Assembly (NCBI GenBank): GCA_035236585.1 | Contig: CP141139.1 | Coordinates: 19,980,990 to 20,044,989 of the forward strand | DNA length: 64,000 nucleotides | DNA from: Warburgia ugandensis | Lineage: Eukaryota; Streptophyta; Magnoliopsida; Canellales; Canellaceae | Reading direction: 5' to 3' | Part shown: in pieces, positions 11,996 to 24,768 of the stretch | How positions within the stretch are numbered: the first letter of the stretch is position 1 | Layout of the letters: each line of letters opens with the position of its first letter | Program-made: the position numbers and the translations under genes | Notes under the pieces: generated by a model | The model's database searches: none | What the model saw: the letters and a program-made list of their open reading frames with translations, nothing else | What the model was told of the DNA's origin: nothing

Positions 11996-14108
11996 ATAGA
12001 GTTCATAATTATAAATTAAATACAATGATTATTTCATTTATTTCACCACTGCAATAATATGATTGCATTGTGGCATGTTTCTTGGTGATCGGTCCTTAGC
12101 TGAAGGCAAAACCTTTTAATCCTGCATAGCCTGTTTGTAATGCAAGTTGCATTTCTCTTGATACCTTTTTGGTTCTGTGCATCGACCTCAGGTATTAGTG
12201 AACAATCTCTTCCTGCTGGTTGGAACAATGAGGCAATTTGCAATGGATTACTTGATGTTTGGATAGTGCAGGTAATGCGTATTTAGCTACATTAAGATTT
12301 TTTTTATTTTTTTTTACTCTGATAGAAAGGTAAAATTTTGGGAAAAATATGCCAAACCACACTCTACTACCAACTTTTATCGAGCTCGGACCCTCTACTA
12401 TGGAAACATAACGACTCTGTCAAAATGACTAAATGAATTGTGTTCGAGGACCCGCTATCTAATAATTTATATAAATTTATTTTTATTTAATAGTTTTTTA
12501 GTAAAAAAAATGTAACAAAAGAAATAGAATACTCGAATATTAAAAAGAAAAATTAAGCACCAGCAACCCTGCCGCCGGTCAAATTTGCAGCGGCAGGGGA
12601 GAGAGAAAGAGAGAGAGAGAGGGAGGGATCTTCCGAACTCCCAAACCTTGCCGTCAGTCAAATATGAATCGGCAGGGAGAGAGAAAAAGAGATCTTACGA
12701 ACGCCCAGCCCTTGCAGCCCACTATTACCCTTGATTCTAGGAGAGAGACTATTCGAATAGAAAAGAAGTTAAGAGGGAACCCAAAGTACGAGGAGGCCCC
12801 TCTTAGGCTTTCTTTTTCTCGAGGGCAAATTCCAGTTCCAGTCAATCGTTGCGGGTTTTGGACGCCTGCATGATGGGTCTCTCCTAGCAGTCACCAAATT
12901 CATGTTATCTTAAAAGTGGAACACGTAATATCGATAATGACAATAGACATCTCCTCAGACGTACAGATAAACTTCAGAATTCTAAGCTGGGCTCACCCGT
13001 TTGACTAGTAGGCCATTTCCTTCAATAACCTTGCATTTAGCGGCATCATCGGCTGCAGAGTAGGAACGTCCACTCTGTGTGAGTCCATCACATCAGTAGA
13101 GGGTCGGCAGCTATGCATTCGTTTATTCGTGAAAGAGCATTAATTTATGTCTGCGGTAATATCCTTGACGAGAACAATGTAGTCCAAAACCTCTATCAGG
13201 TGCTCAGCTAATTGAAATGATGCCAAGTGAAAGGGCCATGGCTCATTGGATAAAAGTTAGGCCGATCTTTTTTAAGAGTTCATATTGATAGAAAGGTTTG
13301 AGACCTCACTGTCAACTCTTTGCCACCTTCGCCCATTAAAATGGTATATGAGCTATGTTCAGAACGTCATAAGACATGGGCCTTAGAACATTGAGAAGAC
13401 CTTTTCTTAATTAGAAAAAATACTCTTCTCTATCAACAATCTAACCCACATCACTGGTCTTCCTTTACAAAGCAATTTCTTCTGTGGAAATCTCCGCAGT
13501 GTCAATATCGCTAGCTTGATGACTCGTAACGTTTCCAAAAACACTAGTCAGTTCCATACCAAAACCCCTGAGAAATTTCGTTCATCCTTCAGGCAACAAT
13601 GATCTCTACGGGGGCCCACATTCCCCTTGTAATCTTTTCTTCCCTTCCCGGGTTCCACTGTTTTCTGGCAATTTCCTAGCAAATCCAGTTAGAAAAAGGT
13701 CAAGGGGGCGGCTTTCAACGGTTGTGATTGTCCAGCTCTCGGTGGGGTTAGCCAATCGACAAAACAACCCCAGTTGTAGCGATGCTTTCGTAGACCTTAA
13801 TGACTGCTGACTTGAACAGCAACCCCCTAGAAATATCGGAAAAACTGCTCATGGGATTGACTGAAAATTACTGTCCAACATTTCTATCCAATGACAATGC
13901 TTGCCTAGACATGCAACTGGGTTTGGATTACAACCCTCCAACCACTGTCAAACTCAACAGTCACCTCAGAGGCATTAGCGGAACCCAAAAACCTGACAAT
14001 GAAGGAGTATAATTGGCTATTTTATGGCTGCACAAAGCTCTTGCACCGAGCGTTAGCTGGATCTCCAAATTCGATTAGCTAAAATACCTCCTCTCCTTGG
14101 TTACACGG
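11996..14108. other. 3' flank of the RING-CH gene, then intergenic DNA
   Basis: About 12000-12280 is probably 3' UTR. Beyond it I see AT-rich DNA with the hairpin repeat at 12567-12677, then more balanced unique-looking sequence. An open frame at 13800-14012 (70 residues, MTADLNSNPLEISEKLL...) has no recognisable domain. Confidence 0.4.
12567..12720. repeat. Two tandem 79-bp units, each with a short hairpin
   Basis: Unit 1 starts at 12567 with arms ccctgccg and cggcaggg (12567-12574 and 12591-12598). Unit 2 starts at 12646 with arms ccttgccg and cggcaggg (ending 12677). Both are followed by a purine-rich gagagagaaa run and gatctt[ac]cgaac. Function unknown. Confidence 0.65.
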
Positions 14109-14270
14109 GAAATTTTGGCACAACGGTAAAATTGTTGTTGTATGATTTTGAGGTTACTAGTTTAAGATGTTAAAACAATCTCTTATAAAAACACAAGATA
14201 AGATTGCATACTTGTTGTTTGCCCTTCCCGAATGCATACACGGGAGCTTTGTTTATTATAGCTGCCCTTT
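14109..14270 (+). mobile_element. Au-type SINE, diverged
   Basis: The head ggcacaacggtaaaattgttg and the 3' core cttcccgaatgcatacacgg followed by gagcttt...gctgcccttt match the window's SINE family. Numerous transitions indicate an old copy. Confidence 0.8.
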
Positions 14271-14499
14271 AAAATATGTTTATCTACTATTGCTAGACTT
14301 CTAGGGAAACGTGAAGGGGCATTTTTAACTTTATGTATCCCACTTAAATTTAGGGGCCAACCAACGCAGAGAACACCCAACAAGCGTCCAAACTTTCAAC
14401 AATTGATCAAAACTGAAAATTTCCTGTTCTTTTATAAGAAATTAAAGAAGCATCTTGACAATTGATTTGGTAGAGGTATCTTTTGTCTTGCTTCGCTTG

Positions 14500-14669
14500 C
14501 AGGTTCACAGTATGGATTCTTAATATCTGTGAAAATAGACTCTTGTAAAAATACAATGTAAAACTTTGTACTATAAACCCTCTTGTAAAAATGAAAGGAA
14601 AAACTGTGTACTATAGACTCTTTATAGTCTGCCTTGTATTTAGGAGCTTCGTGCATTAGGCTGCCTTTA
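14500..14669 (+). mobile_element. Au-type SINE, old copy with an internal duplication
   Basis: The block ctcttgtaaaaat...aaaact.tgtactata occurs twice in tandem (about 14540 and 14580). It is followed by the family's 3' core ggagcttcgtgcattaggct, ending at gcctttat near 14669. The head is poorly preserved. Confidence 0.7.
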
Positions 14670-14670
14670 T

Positions 14671-15640
14671 GTTTTTTGGAAAAAAAAAGTAGGTCATTCG
14701 AGTTGTATAAACAAAGATATTTTATAGTAACTCTCTCTCTCTCTCTAAATATCATTTCAAGCCATTTAAAGAATAGTCATGTGAATATATGTTTCCTCTT
14801 GTTAATCCTCACAACATCTACGATCACTTTCCATTTCGTTTATGAAATTGAGATTTTTCCTTCTAGGTAATCTACACGACCTTTGATTGCCAAGGGAGTT
14901 TCCCCAAAGTTTCATCTGTTGTAAAACTTGTTCTAATTTGTATTCACTCACCAATGAGTAGATTTGTGGGTAAATTTCCCACTTTTACTTGGTACCAAAC
15001 ACAAGTATATCCGCTCTTTGAAAACAGAAGTGGGGTGCTCGAAATCTTTACAGCAACTCCCTCTTCCCATCCGTTTTTAATCACCTGTTCACAACAGTTG
15101 CCGTCAGTAGAAACTAGATCAGCATTATTTTGATATTCGTATATGTTATAGGTTGGAAGAGCATTAAGATATTCAATAATTGAGCCACCCATTTGACGTT
15201 CCATATATTTATAATGCCACTTTAGACATTGATTGAATACAATAGAAATTTTACTTTTAAACACTTCTGATTCTTACATTAATTGCTTCCACCCGATTCC
15301 TAGCAAGCAACCTTGTTGAGAGCAAAAAAGAGATCATACACCTAATCTCCTTGGGCTTTACAGAGCAGATGGTGTTTCATTTTATCACCTGGACTCCTTG
15401 ATTCATATTTACCCCCCTCCCAAAAGAACTTACTTTGGGTAGGATCTCCTTTCAATAATAATATCTTCTTGAGGGAGGGGCAAGCAAGAAATATAATAAA
15501 AGGATGTACTCAATAAAACTGATTTAATCAAATGTAATCTTCCAGCTTGTAAGCCAATTACATATGTACAAAAGGAAAAGCACTGGGTCTCTTAGCTTTA
15601 GTAGGAAGCCCGAGAACTTTTTTACCTAAGAAAAGTTGAG
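14671..15640. other. Intergenic; one unassigned minus-strand frame
   Basis: A 106-residue minus-strand frame at 14944-15264 (GGSIIEYLNALPTYN..., NGWEEGVAVKISSTPLLF) reads like protein but matches no family I can name with confidence. No splice or promoter context supports it as a gene. Confidence 0.3.
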
Positions 15641-15654
15641 CAATGTAGTGGCAG

Positions 15655-17170
15655 TCTTGCAGATAAACAGGAAGAATGCTAAACGGATGCCCCTTACTGG
15701 TGTGTCTTGCGAAACACCCTACTTTTGCATGACGGGAAGCCACCACTGGATGATCGGCCCCTTTGCTCATGCTTGGATGCATGGCAAAGCACTAGAATAG
15801 GCGATCATGAGGAAACTGATGGTTATAAACTTAATTTGTTTAAACAATGGTCTATATTCAGACTCTACAACAGATAGTTTTACAATGTTAGATTCGACCA
15901 ATCTTACGAGACATCCAGAGCTAGAGCAATCGGATCAATAGGCCAGATCATCTAAAGATGATGAGGTCCTCCCACAAAAAGGGGCTGCTTCTAAGGACAC
16001 ACCTCATAAGCAGTGTATATTTAGCACTCAATAAACGAATTCCCAAGGAATCCACTCCAACAACTGAGAGTCACAGATATGGCATCTCTTAAGTGAAGCC
16101 TAAATCACACATTTTAAAGTTTGGAACAAAAAGGGAACAACTTTCTTCGATTCCTGGTTAAAAAACACCACATGTCTTATGTGGGCATGATTGGATCTGT
16201 TAGTTGTCCAACTGCCTTAATATCGTAGGGCCTGGACACTTGGTCTACCTGACTTCACCTAAATACGCAATTATCTAGCTTATAAAGTTCGTGATATCAT
16301 CAGCTAGCCGCAGGTCAGTGAATTCTAAACGAAATCAAACTAAGCATATCCAGACGTCCACATCACGAATTATTCTAGACGTCTGAAAGTGAAACTTGAA
16401 AAACATGCTTTCCAGTTCAACTTGCTTGACCTGTTGAAAGCTTATCTTGCCTCTACTTACGTATCCCACTAGGATCATTCTGGCAAGCAAACAAGTGGAA
16501 TGCTAAACGGACTGAAAATGTGCCCATCTTTTGCATAATGGCCCCTCCTGTGGATGATCCATCCTATTCATCTCATTGTTACCTTTTAAATGATTCTAAA
16601 AGCATGCGAGACTGAATGGTGCACAAAGCTCTTGCATTAACAAGGTCTGGGGAAGGGGTGGACCACAAGGGGCAATAGTACGCAGCCTTATATTGCATTT
16701 TGCAAGAGGCTGTTTTCACACCTTGAACCCATGGTCTCAAAGTCATACGACAACAACTCTACAGTTGTGCCAAGGCTCCCTTTCACTGGATGATTCTAGC
16801 ATAATGTTGAAAAAGATCTGTCACAAACCTTGTGTCTATAATAGCCCATATTCAATGACAAAACATGTTTCTAGGATGTTGAATGCATCTACTTATTATA
16901 ATTTTTGTTTACAAGACATCCAAGTGTAGAGTACTCAGATAAACAGATTGGATCATCCAAAGGCATGTCATCTTCGACAAAAATGGGTTGCTTCCAAGGA
17001 CAGACCTCATAAGTTGTATCCGTCTAACACTCTTCAATAAATAAACAATCCCCTATGGAATCTATTCTAACAAGGGAGAGTCACAGATGTAGCATTTCTT
17101 GAGTGTGGTCTAAGCCACATCTTTTAAAGCTTGGAACAAAGAAAACTTTCTTCGAGTCTAGTTGTTGCAA
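15655..17170. repeat. Diverged tandem duplication, second copy interrupted by a SINE
   Basis: 15655-15760 (tgctaaacgga...cttttgcat) pairs with about 16485-16560, offset about 829 bp. 15895-16165 (agacatccag...gagtcacagat...tttaaag.ttggaacaaa) pairs with 16905-17170, offset about 1010 bp. The extra roughly 180 bp equals the SINE at 16604-16789, which lies only in the second copy. Confidence 0.75.
16604..16789 (-). mobile_element. Au-type SINE inside the second duplicate
   Basis: On the minus strand it reads gccttggcacaactgtagag, then the ccttgtggtccaccccttcc core and gagctttgtgcacc. Flanks resemble an imperfect target duplication (aatgattctaaaagcat on the left, gatgattctagcataat on the right). 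Confidence 0.8.
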
Positions 17171-18481
17171 GGGGCCAACATATCTTAGAATCTTCCCATC
17201 CTGTCAAAGTTCCTTCAGCGGGATGAAGGACCGCAATACTGTTCTTGCTTGGATCACAAATTCCCTTGATATGATCCATTGGATGGAACCAGGATAGGAA
17301 AAGAGATCTCATGTCAATCCTAGCCAAGATATGGGAACATAAAACAAGTGGTCAGGATAGATGTACCTGCCTCAACCATGAAAGCTCCTTTCTATATTTG
17401 ATGTGTGTGGCTGCTGAATCCTTGCCATCCGGGTTCATAAAAACTGACGATAGAGGAAATCCTGCATAGGAGAAACAACTTGGTTCGGTCATTTTCTCCC
17501 ACTTGCCAATGGATACTTCTAGCTACTAGTTTTTTTCAGTTCAAAATTCTAACGATCATAATTTAAAAACACAAAATGGCATAGCTAAATCATCAAATGA
17601 TCATGAATTTTGATGTTTAGCCAACCCATTATTCGAAGATGGCCCAGGCAGGGTTACGGAATTTAGTCCGGAAACTTAGACCGGATCAGATGGGCTTTCC
17701 AAATGTTTTCCGGCCTCAGTTCTTTCTCAAATTAAAAAGCGTTGCATAATCTTGTTTGCCACGGGATGACAGTACTTGTAGGGAGTTATCCACGAATGAT
17801 CACTTTATAACTCCCCTCTATTTGTAGTCTTTTGAACATGTACGAATTATTTAAGAACAATAACTGAAGATTTTAAATCTACTTTACCTCTGTCTCTATA
17901 ATATATCCATGTTTTAAGGCTGCCAATAGCAAGGGATAAGATCACCATCCACCCATAAGTTCATCCCTGAGACAAGCAGCCCCTAATCTCTTTGCTGCCT
18001 GAACCTGTAATCATCTCATTTGAAGAAGGATGGACCTTTGAACAATCTAGACTGGGAAGATCATTGACCTTCGAAGTGAACGACCTCCATATCATCCATC
18101 CTCCATGCTCTCAAGATACGTTGACTAACCTAAACATAGAAATAAGGAAACCACCTAATTGATTAGCAAGAATCAATCCCAAAACTTCATCTTATCTTCT
18201 CTTCCAACTAATAATTAATAATTTCTCTAACTGTGGAACTATGTTGCATAATTGCACCAAAATAATCAGAAATATGTAAGCAATTTGATTAATTTGAGTT
18301 TGAAGGCAACTCTAGCTAATCTTCCCACTCAGAATCAATGCGTTTGCAACAATATGGATCCCTCAAGCAAGTGTAAGATGTACAAATGGAATGTTCTCGT
18401 GGGCTTTTTTTATTCCTTAATTGTGCATCGCATCCCATCCCATCCCATCCCACAGCACAAGCATTGGATCCTCACCAAAGC
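17171..18481. other. Intergenic, no supported gene
   Basis: Mixed-composition DNA with only short open frames in overlapping opposite strands and no recognisable domain or repeat apart from the SINE that follows. Confidence 0.4.
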
Positions 18482-18494
18482 TGTTCATTGTACC

Positions 18495-18676
18495 TAGTGG
18501 GCAGCTCCACTGTACAAAGCTCCCGCCTATGCAGGGTCCAAGGAAGGGACAAACTACAAGGGTCTATAGTATGCAGCCATACCTTGCATTTTTGCAAGAG
18601 ACTGTTTTCACTCCTTGAACCCGCAACCTCAAGATCACACAACGACAACTTTACTATTACGCCAAGCTCTCCTTCT
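18495..18676 (-). mobile_element. Au-type SINE with target-site duplication
   Basis: Flanked by tgttcattgtacc (18482-18494) and tgttcattatacc (18677-18689), a 13-bp duplication with one mismatch. The body reads on the minus strand from gagcttggcgtaatagtaaa to the gcataggcgggagctttgta core. Both termini are defined by the duplication. Confidence 0.9.
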
Positions 18677-18788
18677 TGTTCATTATACCCAGCACCTGCA
18701 ATATAATCCCCACTACTCCACAGAAGTAAGAAAAGTTAACGAAAAGGAAATCGGTTCATATCTGGTCTTTCCAACTTAGTAGAACATG

Positions 18789-18789
<1 letters not shown>

Positions 18790-18842
<53 letters not shown>
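18790..18842. repeat. (AG)n microsatellite
   Basis: About 26 uninterrupted AG dinucleotides. A likely polymorphic marker; no nearby gene. Confidence 0.98.
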
Positions 18843-18848
<6 letters not shown>

Positions 18849-20320
18849 CCATGCAAAATCTGTACATGTATTGAAGAAACATGGGATGCATGGTTATTTA
18901 TTTGTATTTTTTTTAAGGATTTAAGATGTTCATCTGATTCTGCCTTAGTTAGGTGTCTTTAACCAAAACTCAAGTTTATTGGGAATCCATAAGGCCTTCT
19001 TTTTAAAGCCATTTATGGTTGCAAAATGAATCGCATAAAACCCAAAAACCCTCTTACCCTCTATCTTATAACCACTATAGGCTCAGAAATGAAAGCCATG
19101 TATGTAGATTTTCGATTGATGTGAATTTTGATACCGAGGATATCTAATTGAGGTTAAATTAGATGAACATCTTGCATTCATGAAAAAATATAAAATATAG
19201 GCACGCTCCCCATTGTTCTTCAATACAAACCCATACTAATGTTTGTTAGTATGATAAAAATTCTAGAGAGAAAAAGAGAAAGAGAGAATTTTTTGTATTT
19301 TTAGAGGATGGATTCACTGGCAAGCTTTTGTTTGCTTTCAAGGTGTAACTATTTACTGAGAAAATAAGAGAGGACTTTGCTTTCTATACAGTACAGATAG
19401 ATTGTATGTGGACATGACTTTTCTACTCTATCCTCTCGTAAATGTAAGATTAGTTTTCGGATTAGATTTGACCATATGAAAATTTGTTATTTGAGCCTGA
19501 CTTCTATGTTGTGGGCCTCATCTTTTGTTAGTCTAGCCCCTTCATCTGATTTTTCTGACTTTGAATATCTGAAAAAAAAATAAAAAATTGTTTCTGATAA
19601 TTAAATGTTGCATTTTGTTTAATATCAACTGTTTAACTGTCAATTTTCATATGCTCAATCTTAGTGTTCTATCGTACGCTAAAATCATCCAATCCACATG
19701 GTCTTTAGACTTGTAGATAGTTTACTATCAGACAAACATGTCGGATCAACCAAAGGTGGAATCCATTATGTTCAAATAAGGTGTGCACGCCAAATTACTA
19801 TCTCATGCACCCTAAAGTGAAATTTTTGTAATGGAACAGTCGTGCACGAAGGGCCTCTCGAATGGTGCCTAGTAGTTGAGGGGTTGGAGTTGCTCGTGGG
19901 TGCACGTTCGTACTCAGAGATGGATCAAAGATGAACGATTACGATCAGCAGATGGATGCAAGCACTGAATTGCTCGTACGGCGCAAGAAAAACATAAACC
20001 GTACCTTCTTCCTCAATTAAAGCGACGGTGATTAGTGTTGGATAATTAAACGAGTTTTTTAGTGCAGATTAAGATTTATTACCAATGTTGGTATACGGCC
20101 GGACAACACCCCATCAAGAGCCTCTATTTTTCATGGTGGGTCTCTACATACTTTTAATCCAAGCCCTTCACTGGTACCAGTGACTCTGGATATGTTGCTA
20201 GAGATGGTGCTTTCATCTTCCTCTCTAGAAGAAAGATTTTCATTCAAGGGAAAAATGAAAAATTGAAAGGCAATATATTTCTTTTGGAATGAAATTTGGG
20301 CCCTGAGTATCCAAAGTCAG
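18843..20320. other. Intergenic, nothing recognisable
   Basis: AT-rich sequence without long frames, clear repeats or RNA genes. Confidence 0.4.
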
Positions 20321-21080
20321 TTGTGTCAAATAAACGGCTCAGATCAAAAGTATTTTGGACCAATCATAAATAAATGGAGGCGCTGCACCGTTGTTTGGGT
20401 GGTGTCGCGACTTATACCAGCATTCCGCGAAGATACGCGCGAGAAAAGATTTAAGAAAACCAGCTGCCGCCCACAAGACACCGAAAGCGGAAGGAAGATT
20501 CTGCAAAAAGATACCGCCAACTATCCTACTCGCTTCCACGTCATCTGGTCCTACAAAGATCGGATTCCATAGCTTTTTCCCTGCAGATCGACCGACACGT
20601 GTCCTCCAACCCTGGAAAGCGATGCCATGTTGGTGCAAGTCTCCATCAAGTGGGACCCTCCAAGTGCGGTGGTTTTTTCTGTTTCATTTCCGGAAAGAGA
20701 AATCGCCATTTATTTTCTTAATATTTGTCACCGACACGGCGATCGTGTCGGCTATTATTTTAATATTTTTAATTATTTAATTAGCGAAGGAGATGGAAAT
20801 GCCTGCCGTTTCCAAGTACGAGGAGACATGGCAATGAGTGTAATTGTATGGTTAAGAGCTTTCTCTACAAAATTAATTGTTCTTAGAAAGAAATCAATGG
20901 ATTTATTACTGCAATTTTCTGGTTTTACCAACTTTAAAATAAAATTTCTTTTAATTATTCATAGCAAGATTTCTTATTATTGTCATCTTAATCAATTCAT
21001 CAATTGCATTAACTGCAGGCCAGTGATAAGTAAACATCAAGGCATCAAGGTGATAGATGATGGGTTTCCCCTCTGAGAAA
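20321..21080. other. GC-richer segment with G-box and inverted repeats, no assigned gene
   Basis: The local base composition is higher in GC than its surroundings. It contains the palindrome gacacgtgtc (20594-20603, ACGTG core as in plant G-box/ABRE sites), a ccacgtcatc site near 20536 and the inverted repeat ccgacacg-gcgat-cgtgtcgg (20731-20751). Overlapping plus-strand frames (20391-20780, 20627-21076) have no recognisable domain. It could be a promoter or first exon of an unrecognised transcript, or a decayed gene fragment. Confidence 0.35.
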
Positions 21081-24000
21081 TTCTATATATATGGTGCTTG
21101 TAAATTTAAGTATCACCAGCAGAAAAAAGCCCTCCAGAACAATTGTTGGTCGCAGACATTATATGGTGCCTCTCTAATAAGATACTTGAGGTGACACTTT
21201 TCCAATGTTGATTATCCAATTGATATAATGTTGGGGCTCATAAAGCACATTGATTTATTAAATGGCTAGGATTGTCTAGTGCCTATCTAAGATGACACTT
21301 ACCAGATGAATGATTGGATCAGCAAAAGCTAGCCTCACTTATAATTTCAGGAACATGGGTATTATAATGGGCTTACACTTCACACACTACTACCATATTG
21401 TTTATTGTTTGTGTCTTAATTTTTGGTAAACCCAATTAGAGTATTCAAATGCTTTAAAAATTCTTAATTCAAATAAAGGAAGAAGATAAAGTGCAAAAGT
21501 CAAGGCTCCGTTAAGCTATTTCCAAGCTATAATTGGCCAAAGTGCAAGTCTGAGTAATACTTTCTAACAAATGTCTATTGCAGTTGGTCGACGCAAACAA
21601 TTCTACATCTTCACAAAAGTAAGTACTCTAGGCTGCGGGTTTAAGTCACCATTTTTCCCTTTAGCCGTAGTTTAGATTAAGGAGAATGTCTGTAAGTGAG
21701 AGTACGCCAGTGATTTGCTTTGTAATTCTTTGTTTGTTAAAAGAAAAAAAAAATGTAGAGTAATACTTTTGAATGTTCTTAAAAGAGCAAGCATAGCCGC
21801 AATCCTTGCTAACAAATATATTTCATCTTCTTCAAATATTTTAATCGAACAACCGGCCGCTACAATGTCCAAGTAACGATACGCTATGTTGATCAGATGA
21901 TTCTAAACCCTTAATTTATAAGGCTTTGTTTATTGTTATTCCATGAAAGCAAAGTATTGAATTTTTTCTTGTCTTTTACGAATAAAGAATTAGAAAGCAA
22001 ATCACTCACACAGCTTGAACATATGATCAAATGTGTTCCATCGCAGATGTCTATGTAAACCAGCTATGCATGGGACCAAGACCAGGTGGGTTGCCATAGA
22101 TTTTCCCATTGGTGCCTGGAAGTTGAGCTTTTTGCTAGTTCTGACAATGTGACTTTCTGCGTTGTCGGTTCCACACTAATGATTTGAGAGATGAAAGCAA
22201 AGTTTTGTACCAACTGAAGCTAAATTAATGCAATCGCATTGCCAGTACATCAGACTATAGTTATGGAGATAAACTACCACTGGTGGAAGTATATGGGGAT
22301 TGGGCATATAATATTCAAGATGTGAAAAATATGTGACTTCAAAGGTTAGATCTCATCATGCAAGGACCTGGAATCCCTTGTCTGGATTCACAATTGGGTG
22401 CACAGCCGTCCTTTTCACAAGAGTTATCTATATTGAGGTAGCTAGTTTGAAACTCTTTAAGAGTGTGTCTGTGCTCAAGTCTATGTCTACCATTCAAAAG
22501 AAAAAATGATGGGAAAAGAAATAGAAGGTTTAGCTATGAATTTCTTTCCTTGTTTTTGTTGTATTTGCAAATCCTTTATGAGATTTTCCCCATTTCTTTT
22601 CTCGCCATAAACCCGTGACCTACTAGGTACTACGGAAGAAGCCCTTCTTGTTCTACCATGGTGGAAAGATAAATGATTTTTCTTTGTGAAACCTTAATAT
22701 TTCTTCTTCTTCCTTTTTTTTTTTTAGTTCACAAAAATAAGCAAATACTACTGGAAGTTTGATGACAGACTACTAAAGCTACCAAAAATTCAAGTCAGCC
22801 ATGAGTTCTGCCTGGTTATGTACCAATTAACCGTGAATTTGATGGTTAATTCATATGTAAAGAACACAATATAACACAATGCAAACGCTCAAAATGCATA
22901 TTGTGTTGGATGACTTGATGGTTAGCCTTGATGGGTTGACTCTTTGGTTTCACCATTTGAGGACTAGTAAACATTCCCACACCCAACCTCTACCCCCCCA
23001 AAAAATACACACCATGCTAGTAGCGATAGTATAAAAGAAGTTGATGATTATATGGATTCAAAACAGGCAAGCAAAACTCACAGCAACTCAAAATACATAC
23101 CATTATACTGGACTCAATGACACAAGGTACACAAAGAGAGTCAGTAGAACATTAAAAAAAAAAACTAAAAAAGTGCCTAGCAATATGAGGGAAAATAAAT
23201 AACTATTTTCAGTAATTGGCCTCAAAGAAAGTAGTCCAACCCAAAAAAGATTTGAAGGGTATTTTGATCTAATAGAATTTTAGTTGAAAAGATAAATATA
23301 TTATCAAATAAGCCTAAGCTTCTGTAGAAGGGGCATTTTAGTGTTATACAGTTTTTTTTTTTTTGGGTTCGCAAAACTTTTTTATTCTTTGGCATCAGAT
23401 TGAAGATGAGCCAATATAATTCATATTTTTTGAAATAGGAACCCATGAGGGACACTGGTTCTAAATGAAGAACATACACCAGTTTTCAACATGCGTCTTT
23501 GTTTCTCGGGTAATTGTTGGTGGGTCTTGATAAGTAAAGATGCCTAACGAAGTCCATCTGTATACTTTAGATTTTTTTCCTCTTTTTTTTTTTTTTTTTG
23601 CTAGATCAAAGTGGTTTATCTTTTTGAGGCACCCACATTTGGAAATTCTAGCCACCTAATTTTTCTGCTTTTAAATATAAATTATTATTTTTTAAATGAC
23701 AAAGAAACATACGTTAAGACCATCCAATTCAAGTGATTTGCCAAAGCTTTGCATGAATTGTAAGCCGCCTTACATGTAGCTTCAACTTTCAATAAATATA
23801 TCTGCCACCTTTTAGTTTTAAGTGTCGGCCTTTCATACATGGCACGTAAGGAAGATTTGTGAATGGCACTCTTAACAACGAGCACTCAAACAAGTATAAT
23901 GTATAAAGCAAAGAACAAGTACCTAATAAAGCCGTCTATCAGAGCTGGTTGCACACAATATGCTGTCTCTCATGTTACTATTCTTTGAAGGTTTGAGGTG

Positions 24001-24167
24001 AACACTTTTCCATATTGAAAGTATGTTTAGTAATTTGGATAATAATTCTAAATAGTTTGCTTCATAACTCATTGCTAAAAAAAGAAAAGAAAAAAAAGAG
24101 ATAAACAAATCAAATCAATCTGATCATTAGGTTATAGGTATCACACAGGTTAACCACCAGAGGAGTA
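21081..24167. other. Intergenic, no supported gene apart from repeats
   Basis: AT-rich DNA with many homopolymer runs. Holds the tRNA-like repeat at 21575 and a fragment of the same family near 21960-22020. Open frames are short and unrecognised. Confidence 0.4.
21575..21755 (+). repeat. tRNA-like dispersed repeat (second SINE-like family), copy 1
   Basis: Sense copy. It has a box-A-like ttgcagttggtcgacgcaaa, a box-B-like gctgcgggtttaagtcacc and a tail tgatttgctttgtaattctt followed by a T/A-rich end. Other copies lie at 21960-22020, 31340-31480, 35690-35880, 35950-36120, 45165-45315 and 48540-48700 (all antisense). Confidence 0.5.
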
Positions 24168-24338
24168 GTCAGTGCATGAAGCTCTTGTGTATGCATGATT
24201 TATAGAAGAGGTGGATGCCAAGAGTTTATGGTACGCAGCTTTACCTTACATTTTGTAAGCGACTATTTTTATGTCTCCAAACTATGACTTTAAGGTTATA
24301 CAACTGCAACTCTGCCGTTGAGCAAGGCTCCTCTTCTT
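24168..24338 (-). mobile_element. Au-type SINE
   Basis: Reads on the minus strand from ggagccttgctcaacggcag through aaggtaaagctgcgtacca to acaagagcttcatgcactga. The head and the 3' core are both present; target duplication is not clear. Confidence 0.8.
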
Positions 24339-24585
24339 GGCTTACCACTTTTGAGTATTAAAAGACAAGGTAGAAGGGGAAAAAAGGGTTAAGTGGCGTG
24401 AAAAACCAGCTGGAAGAGGCTTAAAAATAAGACGCTAAAAAGATTCTGGCAACTTGCTATTATCGGTAGTTGGTTGATGGTTAATTGGATGCCCTGTGTC
24501 TCAAGTTACCGCCTGTCTGGCTGGTTAAACCCAAAAGCGAATGGCCGAAGGAGTGCCCGGACCTGCCAGGAGAAGGCGCCCCTTG

Positions 24586-24592
24586 TATAAAT
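24586..24592 (+). promoter_or_regulatory. Candidate TATA box of the EEP gene
   Basis: TATAAAT lies in gcgccccttgtataaatgag, about 180 bp upstream of the inferred start codon at 24769. This gives room for a leader of roughly 150 nt, including pyrimidine-rich sequence at 24660-24740. Positional inference only. Confidence 0.45.
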
Positions 24593-24768
24593 GAGACCTT
24601 TCGGATTACCAGCAGACCGCGGAAAGAGTTCCATTCGACACCCAAACCAAACAAAGCCGTTGCCATTTCTCATTTCTTGTTTCCTGCACTTTAACAGAAC
24701 CCATTCTTGGATTTCCGTTTTCTTCCTCGCTGCAGATTCTTTTAACGCACAGACAACAACGACTAATC

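Noticed and set aside
12345-13110. Possible long inverted-repeat element (ctctact/agtagag words at both sides)
   Set aside because: Only a few bases pair, and no target duplication was found.
14027-14063. Short match (gctgcacaaagctcttgcac) to the SINE 3' core
   Set aside because: Too short and diverged to separate from chance next to the SINE at 14109.
14944-15264. Faint resemblance of a 106-residue minus-strand frame to an agenet/Tudor-like segment
   Set aside because: The similarity is only a general pattern and key residues cannot be aligned by eye.
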